Assembly: GCF_017873715.1 (NCBI RefSeq)
Contig: NZ_JAGGKM010000003.1
Coordinates: forward strand, 372,001-436,000
Direction: 5' to 3'
DNA length: 64,000 nt
From: Cytobacillus luteolus
GTDB lineage: Bacteria; Bacillota; Bacilli; Bacillales; Bacillaceae_L
Part shown: positions 46,185 through 55,191 of the stretch, in pieces
Position numbering within the stretch: position 1 is the first letter of the stretch
How the letters are laid out: each line of letters starts with the position of its first letter
Notes under the pieces: generated by a model
Seen by the model: the letters and a program-made list of their open reading frames with translations, nothing else
What the model was told of the DNA's origin: nothing
The model's database searches: none
Program-made: the position numbers and the translations under genes

Positions 46185-46376
46185 TTAGAATAACCCTTTC
46201 GCTATAATATAGAGGAAATAAGGAATGCCAACAATTACAATGACAGAGAACATTGCCTGTAGCGCTTTTTCAAAAAGTATATCAAATTTTTCACTGTCTA
46301 GTATTGATACAAAACGGTTCGTTTTTACTTCTGTTTTAGAACGGATTGCCTCCATTTTATACACCTTTGCTAACAT
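46185..46376 (-). CDS. Small single-helix membrane protein
   Basis: 63 residues with a strong AAGGGGG site before the ATG. N-terminal 30 residues are basic and polar (KVYKMEAIRSKTEVKTNRFV), then LDSEKFDILFEKALQAMF, and a single membrane helix VIVIVGIPYFLYIIAK at the end. It has the look of a conserved small Bacillus protein of the yod region, but I cannot name it. Confidence 0.7.
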   Translation of the reverse strand: MLAKVYKMEAIRSKTEVKTNRFVSILDSEKFDILFEKALQAMFSVIVIVGIPYFLYIIAKGLF

Positions 46377-46540
46377 ACAAATTCCCCCTTATTTTCGTAA
46401 AGCTTGTCCACTTGCTTACATACTATGCCGAAAAAACTTCAATCATTCCAAAAAAATTAAAAGACAAAATATCGATACCCTATTCAATTGACATAAGTTT
46501 TAGTGCTTGCTCATAAAACTTAATAAAGGGGGGCGGTATT

Positions 46541-46717
46541 GTGAAAGAAATTGACGTTGTAATCGATACGGAGGAAATTGCAGAATTCTTTTACAATGAG
46601 CTGATCAAACGCGGCTATGCACCAAGTGAGGAAGAAATTGAGCAAATAGCGGACATAACCTTTGAATATTTACTTGAAAAGAGCATCATTGATGAAGAAT
46701 TAGAAGAAGATGACTAA
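46541..46717 (+). CDS. yozD: YozD-family protein
   Basis: 58 residues from a GTG behind AAGGGGGGC. The sequence KEIDVVIDTEEIAEFFYNEL, KRGYAPSEEEIEQIADITFE, YLLEK and the acidic end IDEELEEDD match YozD of B. subtilis in length and pattern. It is a small acidic helical protein of unknown role. A terminator follows immediately. Confidence 0.85.
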   Translation: MKEIDVVIDTEEIAEFFYNELIKRGYAPSEEEIEQIADITFEYLLEKSIIDEELEEDD

Positions 46718-46718
46718 G

Positions 46719-46750
46719 AAACAACGGGTAGAAATACTCGTTGTTTTTTT
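46719..46750 (+). terminator. Rho-independent terminator
   Basis: Stem AACAACGGGTA/TACTCGTTGTT with one mismatch and seven T, directly after yozD. Confidence 0.8.
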
Positions 46751-46863
46751 ATATGAAAAAATTGGTAGAAAATTAACTAATTTGTCTTAATAATTGAAAC
46801 CTCTAATTGTTAGGTTCGTATATAATAAATGTAGTAAGTATATTGAGTACTGGGGGTAGAGAA

Positions 46864-47634
46864 ATGTCTTTATTTAATAAGGTTTTTGCAAGTGTTGGAA
46901 TTGGAGCGGCAAGAGTGGATACAAAGCTTTATGAAACAACATTTACAGCTGGCGAGGAAATTAAAGGGGTTGTAGAAATCACCGGAGGGAACATCGCTCA
47001 GCAAATAGATGAAATATACATTACCTTAAACACAACGTATATAAAAGAAAGAAATGATTCTAAAATGAATCAACATGCGATTATTGATAAGTTTAGAATT
47101 TCTGAAAGCTTTACAATTGAAGCTAATGAGAAAAAAGAAATCCCATTTAGTTATTCTTTACCATTAGATATTCCTGTTACAATGGGAAAAACAAGGGTTT
47201 GGTTACAAACAGGGTTAGATATAAAAAATGCAGTTGACCCAACAGACAGAGATTTTATCGAAGTTAGAGCTTCTCAGTTGATGACAGCCGTGTTAGATAC
47301 GGTTAGCGATTTAGGATTTCGTTTAAGAAAAGTAGATTGTGAAGAGGCACCGTATAAATTTAGAAGACGACTGCCATTCATTCAAGAGTTTGAATTTGTT
47401 CCAATGAGTGGTAGCTTCCGTGGAAAGCTTGACGAGTTAGAGCTTGTATTTTTCCCGCAATCAAACAGCTCAGTCGAAGTCTTAATGGAAGTAGATCGAC
47501 GAGCTCGCGGACTAGGAAGCTTTTTAGCTGAAGCGCTAGAAATGGATGAATCTTTAGTACGCTTCACTGTTTCGACAACGGATCTTCCTCAGTTAAAGGA
47601 TAAAATTCATTCAATCATAAACCGATATAGTTAA
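46864..47634 (+). CDS. spo0M: Sporulation-control protein Spo0M
   Basis: ATG at 46864 behind GGGGG; the first frame of 57 bases upstream is not conserved. 256 residues with an arrestin-like N-terminal beta sandwich: LFNKVFASVGIGAARVDTKL, TAGEEIKGVVEITGGN, IPFSYSLPLDIPVT. A C-terminal domain includes FRRRLPFIQEFEF. Spo0M affects the phosphorelay and cell division and is made early in sporulation. It is a cytoplasmic, single-gene unit ended by a terminator at 47642. A TATAAT-like sequence lies about 40 bases before the start. Confidence 0.92.
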   Translation: MSLFNKVFASVGIGAARVDTKLYETTFTAGEEIKGVVEITGGNIAQQIDEIYITLNTTYIKERNDSKMNQHAIIDKFRISESFTIEANEKKEIPFSYSLPLDIPVTMGKTRVWLQTGLDIKNAVDPTDRDFIEVRASQLMTAVLDTVSDLGFRLRKVDCEEAPYKFRRRLPFIQEFEFVPMSGSFRGKLDELELVFFPQSNSSVEVLMEVDRRARGLGSFLAEALEMDESLVRFTVSTTDLPQLKDKIHSIINRYS

Positions 47635-47641
47635 TAATATG

Positions 47642-47674
47642 TGACTTGAGCTATTAAATGCTCAAGTCTTTTTT
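47642..47674 (+). terminator. spo0M terminator
   Basis: Perfect stem GACTTGAG/CTCAAGTC with a 10-base loop and TTTTTT, eight bases after the stop. Confidence 0.85.
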
Positions 47675-47820
47675 ATGGAATTTTAAAGTGTAGATTCTAG
47701 TACTTTTGTAGCTTTTTACGAAGTTAAGGTGTTTCGACAAAAGAAGAGGAATTGTGAGAAAGGAATCGACAGAGGATAGGTCTAAATAATAGGGTAACTC
47801 TGGATAAGGCGGGGATACCA

Positions 47821-48138
47821 GTGGTACATAAAATGCTATTTTTTAAAACAAGAGAAAAAGTGCAATACGATATAACCATTTTTCAGACTCCGAAGTATGG
47901 TGAATTGAAAGGGTATAGACAGGTATACCGTGTAACTATAGAAGGAATTAATCATAAAGATGCAATTAAAAACGTATTTCGCATGTTTAATGTAAATGAT
48001 TTAATCCCTAAAGATTATCAAGCTCGCTATTTAAACACAGGTGATATTCTTTTGTTTGATGAAGGAAGAAAGGGGCAAACCTATTACAAGTTATGTGTCG
48101 GTGGCTGGCAGAAAGTAAACCGAGTGATTCTTAGGTAG
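47821..48138 (+). CDS. yodL: YodL-like protein
   Basis: 105 residues from a GTG behind GGCGGGGA; the ATG four codons in is possible. Visible pattern: YDITIFQTPKYGELKGYRQV, YRVTIEGINHKDAIKNVFRM, FNVNDLIPKDYQARYLNTGD and YYKLCVGGWQKVNRVILR. These blocks (IFQT, YR, DYxAR, TGDI, GGW) match YodL of B. subtilis, a small protein whose overproduction affects cell shape through MreBH. It lies between spo0M and deoD. Confidence 0.78.
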   Translation: MVHKMLFFKTREKVQYDITIFQTPKYGELKGYRQVYRVTIEGINHKDAIKNVFRMFNVNDLIPKDYQARYLNTGDILLFDEGRKGQTYYKLCVGGWQKVNRVILR

Positions 48139-48221
48139 ATCTGTAAACGTGATTAATAGAGTAAGCTGCATAATTTGTTGAGTAGACGGAAAATTTATAC
48201 TTTGAAAGGAGTCGATGATGA

Positions 48222-48368
48222 ATGGATAAAAAACAAAACATACCTTCTGTTGCACCTGGAATTGATGATGATGAAGAGTTAGAACGTTCAGCATCTAAGC
48301 AGGAAAAAGATAAAGGTGAATTTACTCAGGTAACTAAATTATCTTATGATGAAGTAGATCCTTCTTAA
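48222..48368 (+). CDS. Small acidic protein, 48 residues
   Basis: Short but supported: AAAGGAGTCGATGATG precedes, and a strong terminator follows. It reads MDKKQNIPSVAPGIDDDEEL and ends TKLSYDEVDPS. It is very hydrophilic and acidic, without membrane segment or cysteine. No family recognised. Confidence 0.6.
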   Translation: MDKKQNIPSVAPGIDDDEELERSASKQEKDKGEFTQVTKLSYDEVDPS

Positions 48369-48374
48369 CACAAC

Positions 48375-48405
48375 ACTAAAAACCCTAAAAAAGGGTTTTT
48401 AGTTT
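48375..48405. terminator. Bidirectional terminator
   Basis: Perfect 12-base stem ACTAAAAACCCT/AGGGTTTTTAGT with a 5-base loop between two converging small genes. Confidence 0.85.
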
Positions 48406-48408
48406 AGC

Positions 48409-48552
48409 TTATTTATTATGCCCTGGACCATTTTTTCTTCCACTTGCAGAGTATTCTTTATCGTGGGCAATATGTTCAGCCTCTATTACTTCGGGGGGAA
48501 TATGGTTATTCTTTTTAGGACTATTAATTCTTGCGCGATGCTTTTTTCCCAT
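48409..48552 (-). CDS. Small basic protein, 47 residues
   Basis: ATG at 48552 preceded by AAGGAGG, better than an upstream in-frame start. Reads MGKKHRARINSPKKNNHIPP, then EVIEAEHIAHDKEYSASGRK and NGPGHNK. It is basic, histidine- and asparagine-rich, and looks like a small spore or nucleic-acid-binding protein. No confident family. Confidence 0.6.
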   Translation of the reverse strand: MGKKHRARINSPKKNNHIPPEVIEAEHIAHDKEYSASGRKNGPGHNK

Positions 48553-48733
48553 GATGATTTCCTCCTTAACAATTCTTCTTCTATAATATCTCCTGTTTGA
48601 TTGGTTATTATTTTTCATTTATATGGTGAAAGTTCCTATATTAAACAACTACTTGTTTCAAATGAACAAAAAAGTATGCTATATTGTTTAATTGTAGTCA
48701 ATACTATAAAAAAGATTTAACTGGAGGTTCATT

Positions 48734-49438
48734 ATGAGTGTACATATTGGTGCTAAACAAAATGAAATAGCGGAAACGATTTTATTACCAGGAGATCCAC
48801 TTCGTGCAAAATATATAGCAGAAACGTTTTTAGAAGGTGCAACTTGTTATAATGAAGTACGTGGAATGCTTGGTTTTACTGGGACATATAAAGGTGAGAG
48901 AATTTCAGTACAAGGAACTGGAATGGGTGTTCCTTCAATTTCTATCTACATAAATGAATTAATGCAAAGTTATGGGGTACAAAATCTTATCCGTGTAGGA
49001 ACATGTGGTGCTATTCAAAAAGATGTAAAAGTACGAGATGTGATTATTGCGATGAGTGCCTCAACAGATTCACAAATGAACCGCCTTACTTTCGGAGGAG
49101 TTGACTATGCTCCAACTGCATCCTTCCCATTATTAAAGAAAGCGTATGATGCAGGGGTTCAAAAAGGGTTAAACTTAAAAGTAGGTAATGTCTTCACAGC
49201 AGATATGTTTTATAATGACAATGCTGAACTTGAGAAATGGGCTAATTATGGTATCTTAGCGATTGAGATGGAAACAGCTGCCCTTTATACTTTAGCAGCT
49301 AAATTTGACCGCCAAGCTTTATCTGTTCTTACAGTAAGTGACCATATACTAACTGGTGAAGAAACAACAGCAGAAGAAAGACAAATGACCTTCAATGATA
49401 TGATTGAAGTAGCATTGGATGCGGCAATTGCAAAATAG
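48734..49438 (+). CDS. deoD: Purine nucleoside phosphorylase, hexameric
   Basis: 234 residues. Phosphate and nucleoside sites: [39 protein letters not shown], and [13 protein letters not shown], with the catalytic aspartate in [11 protein letters not shown]. It splits purine nucleosides with phosphate for salvage. ATG behind ACTGGAGG. Its neighbours yodL and the VanY-type gene match the B. subtilis order around deoD. Confidence 0.96.
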   Translation: MSVHIGAKQNEIAETILLPGDPLRAKYIAETFLEGATCYNEVRGMLGFTGTYKGERISVQGTGMGVPSISIYINELMQSYGVQNLIRVGTCGAIQKDVKVRDVIIAMSASTDSQMNRLTFGGVDYAPTASFPLLKKAYDAGVQKGLNLKVGNVFTADMFYNDNAELEKWANYGILAIEMETAALYTLAAKFDRQALSVLTVSDHILTGEETTAEERQMTFNDMIEVALDAAIAK

Positions 49439-49532
49439 TAGAGGGAACCCTGAGTTGTGGAGACTTGGGGTTTTTGTGTTTTTTGATAGTGTGGGGTTAT
49501 TATTGTTCTAGGATCAGTGAAGTGCTGTTACC

Positions 49533-49787
49533 AAATTTACGTGCCGGGAAATGACGGATATTGGGAAATGAGGTAACGTAAAAGGATTTACGTGCCGGGA
49601 AATGACGGATTTTGGGAAATGAGGTCACATAAAAGGATTTACGTGCTGGGAAATGACGGATATTGGGAAATGAGGTCACATAAAAGGATTTATGTGTCGG
49701 GAAATGATGGATATTGGGAAATGAGGTAACGTAAAAGGATTTACGTGCTGGGAAATGACGGATATTGGGAAATGAGGTAACGTAAAA
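49533..49787. repeat. Five tandem 51-base repeats with palindromic junctions
   Basis: Units start at 49533, 49584, 49635, 49686 and 49737. Each contains GGGAAATGACGGATATTGGG and AAATGAGG and is about 90-97% alike. At unit junctions the sequence ACGTAAAAGGATTTACGT forms a 7-base hairpin with loop AGGA. The junction before unit 4 reads CACATAAAAGGATTTATGTG, changed on both arms so the pairing is kept. The 51-base period gives an open minus frame through the array, but no start signal supports a protein. Confidence 0.9.
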
Positions 49788-49921
49788 AGTCACGTAAACA
49801 CAAACCTTACCCAAACAATTATAAATCTCTTCCATATAGGACAAGTTATTCTTAAAATGGTAAAATAAATAGTGGATAGTTTGTTCATGAAACTAACATC
49901 AAGAAATAGAAGGGTGGAGCC

Positions 49922-50821
49922 ATGTTTATAAAGTCAAATCGAATAATCATTGTTTCTCTTATGGTTCTGTTTATACTTTTGGTTGGATGTAAGAATTCAA
50001 ACAACAATCTTCCACCTGAAAATGCAAGCGAGACGGAAAATAACTCAAATGAACAAAAAGAAAATACAGATCCTAAAGCAAAAACTGACAATAATGAACC
50101 TAAAGTAGTTGATAAAGATTCATCGAACGAAGAAGAAATGGAACAACAATCTCCTGATACGCCACAAAATAGCGATTGGGTCCTTGAGGAAGTGTATTTT
50201 AATAAAGTCGAAGAACAAGATGGATTGTTAGTAATTCTAAATCCTGAAAATTTACTCGCCCTTGTAAATAAAGAGCATAGCCTACCATCTTCATATATAC
50301 CAGAAGGCATGGTAGCTCCAAATGTTCGTTTTTCTTTTGGAGATGAAGATGTTCCTAAAAGATATATCCGCAAGGAAGCAGCTATAGCACTTGAGGAGAT
50401 GTTTGCTAAAGCCGACAGTGAAGGTATATACTTGTTTGCGGTCTCTGGATATAGGGCATACGAAACACAAGCTTATATATTCGACAGTCAAGTTCGAAAA
50501 GTAGGAGAAGAAATGGCTATGCATGCAGTAGCCTTACCTGGTCAGAGTGAGCACCAAACTGGTTTGGCTATGGATGTAACAAGTAGAAGTGCAGGCTTTT
50601 TACTTGAGGAGCAATTCGGGGATACTCCTGAAGGCAAGTGGATCCAAGAAAATGCTCATTTATTTGGATATATTGTACGTTATCAAAAAGGAAAAGAAGA
50701 AATTACAGGATATCAGTATGAGCCATGGCACCTTCGTTATGTAGGTAAAGAGATTGCGAAAGTAATTTATGAAAATGATATCACCTTGGAAGAATATTTT
50801 GAAAAGGTCAAAGGTATTTAG
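49922..50821 (+). CDS. yodJ: D-alanyl-D-alanine carboxypeptidase, VanY type, lipoprotein
   Basis: 299 residues. Lipobox LLVGC (cysteine about residue 23), an acidic and asparagine-rich linker to about residue 80, then the VanY domain. Zinc ligands are in SEHQTGLAMD (SxHxxGxAxD) and EPWHLRYVG; the region SGYRAYETQAYIF is also conserved. It trims the last D-alanine from peptidoglycan stems outside the cell. The B. subtilis homologue YodJ also lies by deoD. GGGTGGAG precedes the ATG. Confidence 0.88.
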   Translation: MFIKSNRIIIVSLMVLFILLVGCKNSNNNLPPENASETENNSNEQKENTDPKAKTDNNEPKVVDKDSSNEEEMEQQSPDTPQNSDWVLEEVYFNKVEEQDGLLVILNPENLLALVNKEHSLPSSYIPEGMVAPNVRFSFGDEDVPKRYIRKEAAIALEEMFAKADSEGIYLFAVSGYRAYETQAYIFDSQVRKVGEEMAMHAVALPGQSEHQTGLAMDVTSRSAGFLLEEQFGDTPEGKWIQENAHLFGYIVRYQKGKEEITGYQYEPWHLRYVGKEIAKVIYENDITLEEYFEKVKGI

Positions 50822-50931
50822 AGACTGACTAGTAATCCATACTATTCTCAGTAGTTTCGTACTAATTTCGAAAAAAGGTAGTTCAAAATGACTTGAAAAA
50901 TGATATGATTCTTTTAAAGGAGCTGATTAGT

Positions 50932-51093
50932 ATGGATAAGATTCGTCGGAAAGGTATTAAAGAACTTGTCTTACAACTTCGTAGCAAAGGAATCAATGTT
51001 AGTACTTCTAAGTCCCGGGCCAAAATCTTACATAATTTACATAACACCGAAAAGCTCATTAATAAAAACTTCCCTATAAACTTTCAACAATAG
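50932..51093 (+). CDS. Small basic protein, 53 residues
   Basis: The ATG at 50932 follows AAAGGAG with good spacing; a TTG at 50893 in frame does not. Reads MDKIRRKGIKELVLQLRSKG and then INVSTSKSRAKILHNLHNTE. It is basic and helical, with a KGI-ELVLQLRSKGI pattern that suggests an amphipathic helix. No family recognised. A terminator follows directly. Confidence 0.6.
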   Translation: MDKIRRKGIKELVLQLRSKGINVSTSKSRAKILHNLHNTEKLINKNFPINFQQ

Positions 51094-51128
51094 GCTACTG
51101 ATTTAGCAGATCAGTAGTCTTTTTTTTG
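51093..51128 (+). terminator. Rho-independent terminator
   Basis: Perfect stem GCTACTGAT...ATCAGTAGT and a run of eight or more T at the end of the small gene. Confidence 0.85.
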
Positions 51129-51295
51129 TCTTTTTTTCTACAGTAAATCACTCTTCACTGAATCGACAAATTTACTGTGACGTACTTCACAGTCTTATAA
51201 ATCTACGTCCTTTACAATGAACATATGAAAACAACTTATACGTGTTGAAAACGTAAAAACGAAATAAAATTATTTTTAAAAATGGAGTGAGCATT

Positions 51296-52453
51296 ATGAA
51301 ACAGCTAGAACGTTCGTTTTACTCAAAAGCAAGCATGTATTCATTCTTAGTCGTTCTTGGATTGCTTTTATCGATGTGGATAGCTACCGACGGCTTAAAA
51401 TACTTAAAACCGACTCAGATGGGGTATATCATCGGTTCGCTTATTTTCGCTATTGGACTATCCATTCGTATGGCGTTTTGGATGTATAGAACAGCTACTA
51501 ATAGAATGGTGAAAAGAAGTTTAATAAATTTAAAATCGCTTGAGCGCTTTAAACGAAATTGGAAATCTATTTTACTAACTGCAATTAACAACATCTTTCT
51601 ACAAAAGTTTATTTTTAAACGCGGTATTTATCGAGGTATTCAGCACTGGTTGATTGCATGGGGCTGTATTGGGTCATTTGCTGTTACTTTTGGGTTAGTT
51701 TTTGGATGGGTAAGATTTGATCTAGTCACACCTGAACTATACCAAATGGTGGTTTTCAACATTCCTACAATTACATTGCACCCTAATGGCTTACTTGCTT
51801 CAATGACATATAACGCGCTAAACATTTTCTCTCTGCTATTACTTTTAGGACTTGCGATGGCGTTATTTAGAAGAATGACGGATCCTGATGTTCGAGTAAC
51901 GCAACGATTTGAATTTGATATATTACCGTTAATTATTCTCTTAGCTGTGACAGTATCTGGCTTGTTACTAACGGTATCTTATAAGTTTTTAGATGGTTGG
52001 ATGCACCACCCAATGGCACTAGTTCATCACGTAACAGTAGTTGTTATGCTTATTTATTTCCCTTTCGGAAAGCTGTTTCACTTACCAATTAGACCGTTAG
52101 CAGCTGCTGTTCCTATGAACTATCAGGAAGTTCTTAAAGTTGATACGAGGGCATGTAAGAAATGCGGAACAAATTACAGTAGTGATGATCAAATTTCGGA
52201 TGTAAAAACAATTTTGGCTGAACAAAGCTTTGACTTGAAATTAGATGACGGTTCATATCTTGCAGACTACTGCCCAGGCTGTAGAAGACGAATCCGTGCA
52301 ATGAAACAAATGAATATGGAAACACCGATAGGGAATCCATACGGGCCGATTAGCACGATGAACGATATACACATCTCAGGTTTTGGAAAGCAAAGATCTG
52401 AAGAATTTTATAAATTACCAAAAAAAGATGAAAAAGAAAAAATAGTTAAATAG
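51296..52453 (+). CDS. Cytochrome b-like membrane subunit with cysteine-rich tail
   Basis: ATG at 51296 sits 8 bases after GGAG; a GTG at 51287 is in frame. 385 residues. About six membrane helices in the first 275 residues contain several histidines placed like NarI/HdrE heme ligands (IQHWLIAWG; DGWMHHPMALVHHVTVVVM; PFGKLFHLP). The cytoplasmic tail has CKKCG and CPGCRRR, a possible metal or iron-sulfur site. It is the first gene of the redox module and would pass electrons between quinone and the subunits encoded next. The partner is 16 bases downstream. Confidence 0.75.
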   Translation: MKQLERSFYSKASMYSFLVVLGLLLSMWIATDGLKYLKPTQMGYIIGSLIFAIGLSIRMAFWMYRTATNRMVKRSLINLKSLERFKRNWKSILLTAINNIFLQKFIFKRGIYRGIQHWLIAWGCIGSFAVTFGLVFGWVRFDLVTPELYQMVVFNIPTITLHPNGLLASMTYNALNIFSLLLLLGLAMALFRRMTDPDVRVTQRFEFDILPLIILLAVTVSGLLLTVSYKFLDGWMHHPMALVHHVTVVVMLIYFPFGKLFHLPIRPLAAAVPMNYQEVLKVDTRACKKCGTNYSSDDQISDVKTILAEQSFDLKLDDGSYLADYCPGCRRRIRAMKQMNMETPIGNPYGPISTMNDIHISGFGKQRSEEFYKLPKKDEKEKIVK

Positions 52454-52469
52454 TCGAGGGGGAACAACT

Positions 52470-54593
52470 ATGAGTCAATATTTAGTAAAAGACGGCGTGA
52501 AAAACTTAATTAAACCTGGTGAAAAATTAATAACTACACACTGCTGCTATTGCGGTATGCAGTGTGGGATGCATATAAGAGTGAATGAAAAAACAGGAAG
52601 TGTAGTTGGAGTTGAACCTCGCTATGATTGGCCGGTTACAATGGGGAAAATGTGCCCTAAAGGTGTAACAGCCTATCAAACTGTTGAGCATAAGGATCGT
52701 ATCTTAAAGCCACTAATTAAGAAAAATGGTGAATTTGTAGAATCTAGTTGGGAAGAAGCACTAGACTTAATTGAAGAGAATTTCAAGCGAATTCAAAAAG
52801 ATCATGGTAAAGATGCAGTTAGTGTATTCGGTGGCGTTTCGATGACAAATGAAAAATGTTATTTAGTTGGGAAATATGCACGTGTTGCATTAGGAACTCG
52901 TTATATCGATTATAATGGTCGTTTCTGTATGAGTTCTGCTGCAGGAGGTTTCCTAAAAACATTCGGTATGGACCGTGGATCAACATTACCTTGGACTGAA
53001 TTAGAGCATTCTGATTGCTTCTTTATCGCAGGCTCAAATACGGCTGAATGTCATCCTACAAGTATTCAGTGGTTCTGGAGAGCAAAAGACAAAGGCGCTA
53101 AATTAATCGTAGCCGATCCTCGTGAAACTCCAACTGCAAGGGTAGCTGATGTTCACTTAGATTTAAAACCAGGAACAGACTCAGCCCTAGCTAATGGAAT
53201 TATGCACATTCTAGTCAAAGAAGGCTATGTAGATGAAGAGTATGTTCAAAACCGTTGTAACAATTATGAGGAATTAAAAGAGTCGGTAAAACATTGGACT
53301 CCAGATTATACATCACAAATTACAGGTGTATCTATTGAAAAAATCGAAAAAGCTGCTCATATTTTTGGAATGTCCAGGCGCTCTGTTGTCATGTTTGCTC
53401 GTGGAGTTGAGCAACAATCAAAGGGTGTAGACAATGTTACACTTTATACCTCTATGGCACTACTTCGTGGTCAGGTTGGAAAGTTTGCATCAGGTGTTGC
53501 AACTTTTACAGGTCAAGGAAACGGTCAAGGTGGTCGTGAGCATGGTCAAAAATCAGATCTATTACCAGGATACCGTAAAATTACAGATCCTGAAGCAGTA
53601 AAATATATCTCAAGTGTATGGGGAATTGACCCTGAAGATATGCCAAAGCCAGGTGTTTCAGCTTATGAAATGTTTGATGAAATTCAAAATGAGAATATCC
53701 GTGCGATGCATGTTATTTGTAGTAATCCAGCTGTATCTGCACCAAATGTTGAGTATATCTGGGAAGGCTTTAAAAAATTAGATTTCCTTGTAGTAAGTGA
53801 TTTCTTCCTATCTGAAACAGCAGAATTTGCAGATGTTATATTACCTGCAACAAGTTGGGCTGAAGATGAAGGAACAACGACGAATCTCGAAGGACGCGTT
53901 ATTCATATTCGTAAAGTTAGAGAACCACTAGGTGAATCAAAAACTGACTGGGAAATATTGAGTTTAATAGCTGAGCGTATGGGGAAAGGAAAACATTTCC
54001 CTTATAAAAATGCAAGTGAAATCTTCGAAGAATTCCGTATTGCAACAAAGGGTGGCAAAGCAGATTATTACGGAATTACTTGGGATCGAATTGATAAAGA
54101 AGATGGTGTGTTCTGGCCATGTCCATCAGAAGACCACCCAGGAACACCGACAATGTTTAAAGAAAAATTCGCAACTGAAAATGGAAAAGCCAATCTCGCT
54201 GTTGTTGACTGGAAAGAACCTGATGAAAATCCTACAAAGGAATTCCCACACATTTTAACAACAGGTCGTGTTGTATTCCACTATTTATCAGGAACACAAA
54301 CTAGACGTGTAGATTTCCTAATGGAGCAATGTCCGGTACCTTATGCGGAAATGCATCCTGAACTTGCTAGTCAATATAATCTCTCAAATGGAGACAAAGT
54401 TAGACTTACAACACCAAGATCAACAATGACAGTAGATGTTAAGCTAACAAAAGCCATTCGCAAAGACACAGTCTTTATACCATACCACTGGGGCAAAGAA
54501 TTATCAGTAAATAAATTAACGAATCCTGCTTTAGACCCAGTTTCAAGAATGCCGGAATTTAAAGTGTGCGCAGTGAAACTACAGAAGGCTTAA
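52470..54593 (+). CDS. Molybdopterin oxidoreductase catalytic subunit
   Basis: 707 residues of the bis-MGD family. An N-terminal [4Fe-4S] site is C25, C28, C32 and C62 (CCYCGMQC; GKMCPKG). The likely molybdenum ligand is C153 in NGRFCMSSAAGG, as in NapA/NasA and formate dehydrogenase groups. Other family blocks: IAGSNTAECHPTSIQWFWRA, VADPRETPTARVADVHLDLK, QGNGQGGREHGQK, ATSWAEDEGTTTNLEGRVIH, HYLSGTQTRR. There is no Tat signal, so it should be cytoplasmic. It resembles assimilatory nitrate reductase and formate dehydrogenase about equally; the substrate is open. Confidence 0.85.
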   Translation: MSQYLVKDGVKNLIKPGEKLITTHCCYCGMQCGMHIRVNEKTGSVVGVEPRYDWPVTMGKMCPKGVTAYQTVEHKDRILKPLIKKNGEFVESSWEEALDLIEENFKRIQKDHGKDAVSVFGGVSMTNEKCYLVGKYARVALGTRYIDYNGRFCMSSAAGGFLKTFGMDRGSTLPWTELEHSDCFFIAGSNTAECHPTSIQWFWRAKDKGAKLIVADPRETPTARVADVHLDLKPGTDSALANGIMHILVKEGYVDEEYVQNRCNNYEELKESVKHWTPDYTSQITGVSIEKIEKAAHIFGMSRRSVVMFARGVEQQSKGVDNVTLYTSMALLRGQVGKFASGVATFTGQGNGQGGREHGQKSDLLPGYRKITDPEAVKYISSVWGIDPEDMPKPGVSAYEMFDEIQNENIRAMHVICSNPAVSAPNVEYIWEGFKKLDFLVVSDFFLSETAEFADVILPATSWAEDEGTTTNLEGRVIHIRKVREPLGESKTDWEILSLIAERMGKGKHFPYKNASEIFEEFRIATKGGKADYYGITWDRIDKEDGVFWPCPSEDHPGTPTMFKEKFATENGKANLAVVDWKEPDENPTKEFPHILTTGRVVFHYLSGTQTRRVDFLMEQCPVPYAEMHPELASQYNLSNGDKVRLTTPRSTMTVDVKLTKAIRKDTVFIPYHWGKELSVNKLTNPALDPVSRMPEFKVCAVKLQKA

Positions 54594-54616
54594 AACTCAG
54601 AAGGGGAGACTAATAG

Positions 54617-55159
54617 ATGAACAAGATTATGTATTTAGAATTCGAAAGGTGTATCGGATGTCGCTCATGTCAAGCAGCCTGTCGTGAATGTGGAGACCAT
54701 GATGCGAAAGAACGTAACTATGTAGAATATGTAGACTTCATGGAAAGCAGACAAACGTTTCCAATGATGTGTATGCAATGTAAGGATCCTGCTTGTGCCC
54801 GTGTATGCCCAGCTAATGCAATCCAAATAACTGAAGAGGGTGTCGTTCTTTCTGCAATGGAAGAAAAGTGTATCGGTTGCCGTAACTGTACATTCGGATG
54901 TCCTTTTGGTATTCCTAAGTTCGATTTTGAAGAGAATAAGATGTATAAATGTGATATGTGTTATGACCGTTCAAAATATGACATTGCACCAATGTGTGCA
55001 TCTGTTTGTCCAAGTGATGCTATTCGATTTATCGATTTTGAAGAAATGCAGGCTCTACGCCGTCGCAGAACTCAAATGAACTTAGTTGAAGGTAAAAAAC
55101 CACAAGAGGGGAATAAGTGGCAGTATGTACCTGAATTCTTTGGGGTATATTCAGATTAG
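54617..55159 (+). CDS. Four-cluster ferredoxin-type electron transfer subunit
   Basis: 180 residues of the DmsB/NrfC/HycB family. Four cysteine groups can be seen: CIGCRSCQAAC, CMQCKDPACARVCP, CIGCRNCTFGCPF and CDMCYDRSKYDIAPMCASVC, enough for four [4Fe-4S] clusters. It would wire the molybdenum subunit to the membrane or to the Rieske protein. No signal peptide. It lies 23 bases after the catalytic gene with AAGGGGAG before the ATG. Confidence 0.88.
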   Translation: MNKIMYLEFERCIGCRSCQAACRECGDHDAKERNYVEYVDFMESRQTFPMMCMQCKDPACARVCPANAIQITEEGVVLSAMEEKCIGCRNCTFGCPFGIPKFDFEENKMYKCDMCYDRSKYDIAPMCASVCPSDAIRFIDFEEMQALRRRRTQMNLVEGKKPQEGNKWQYVPEFFGVYSD

Positions 55160-55191
55160 ACTAGAGTTCTGTAGAGGAAGGAGTATTAACC

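Noticed and set aside
49533-49787. Possible CRISPR array
   Set aside because: Units are contiguous and alike along their full length with no unique spacers, and no cas gene is near. The array at 60386 fails for the same reason.
49500-49844. Minus-strand open frame of 114 codons through the 51-base repeats
   Set aside because: It is open only because the repeat length is a multiple of three; no ribosome site, and the product is a monotonous 17-residue repeat.
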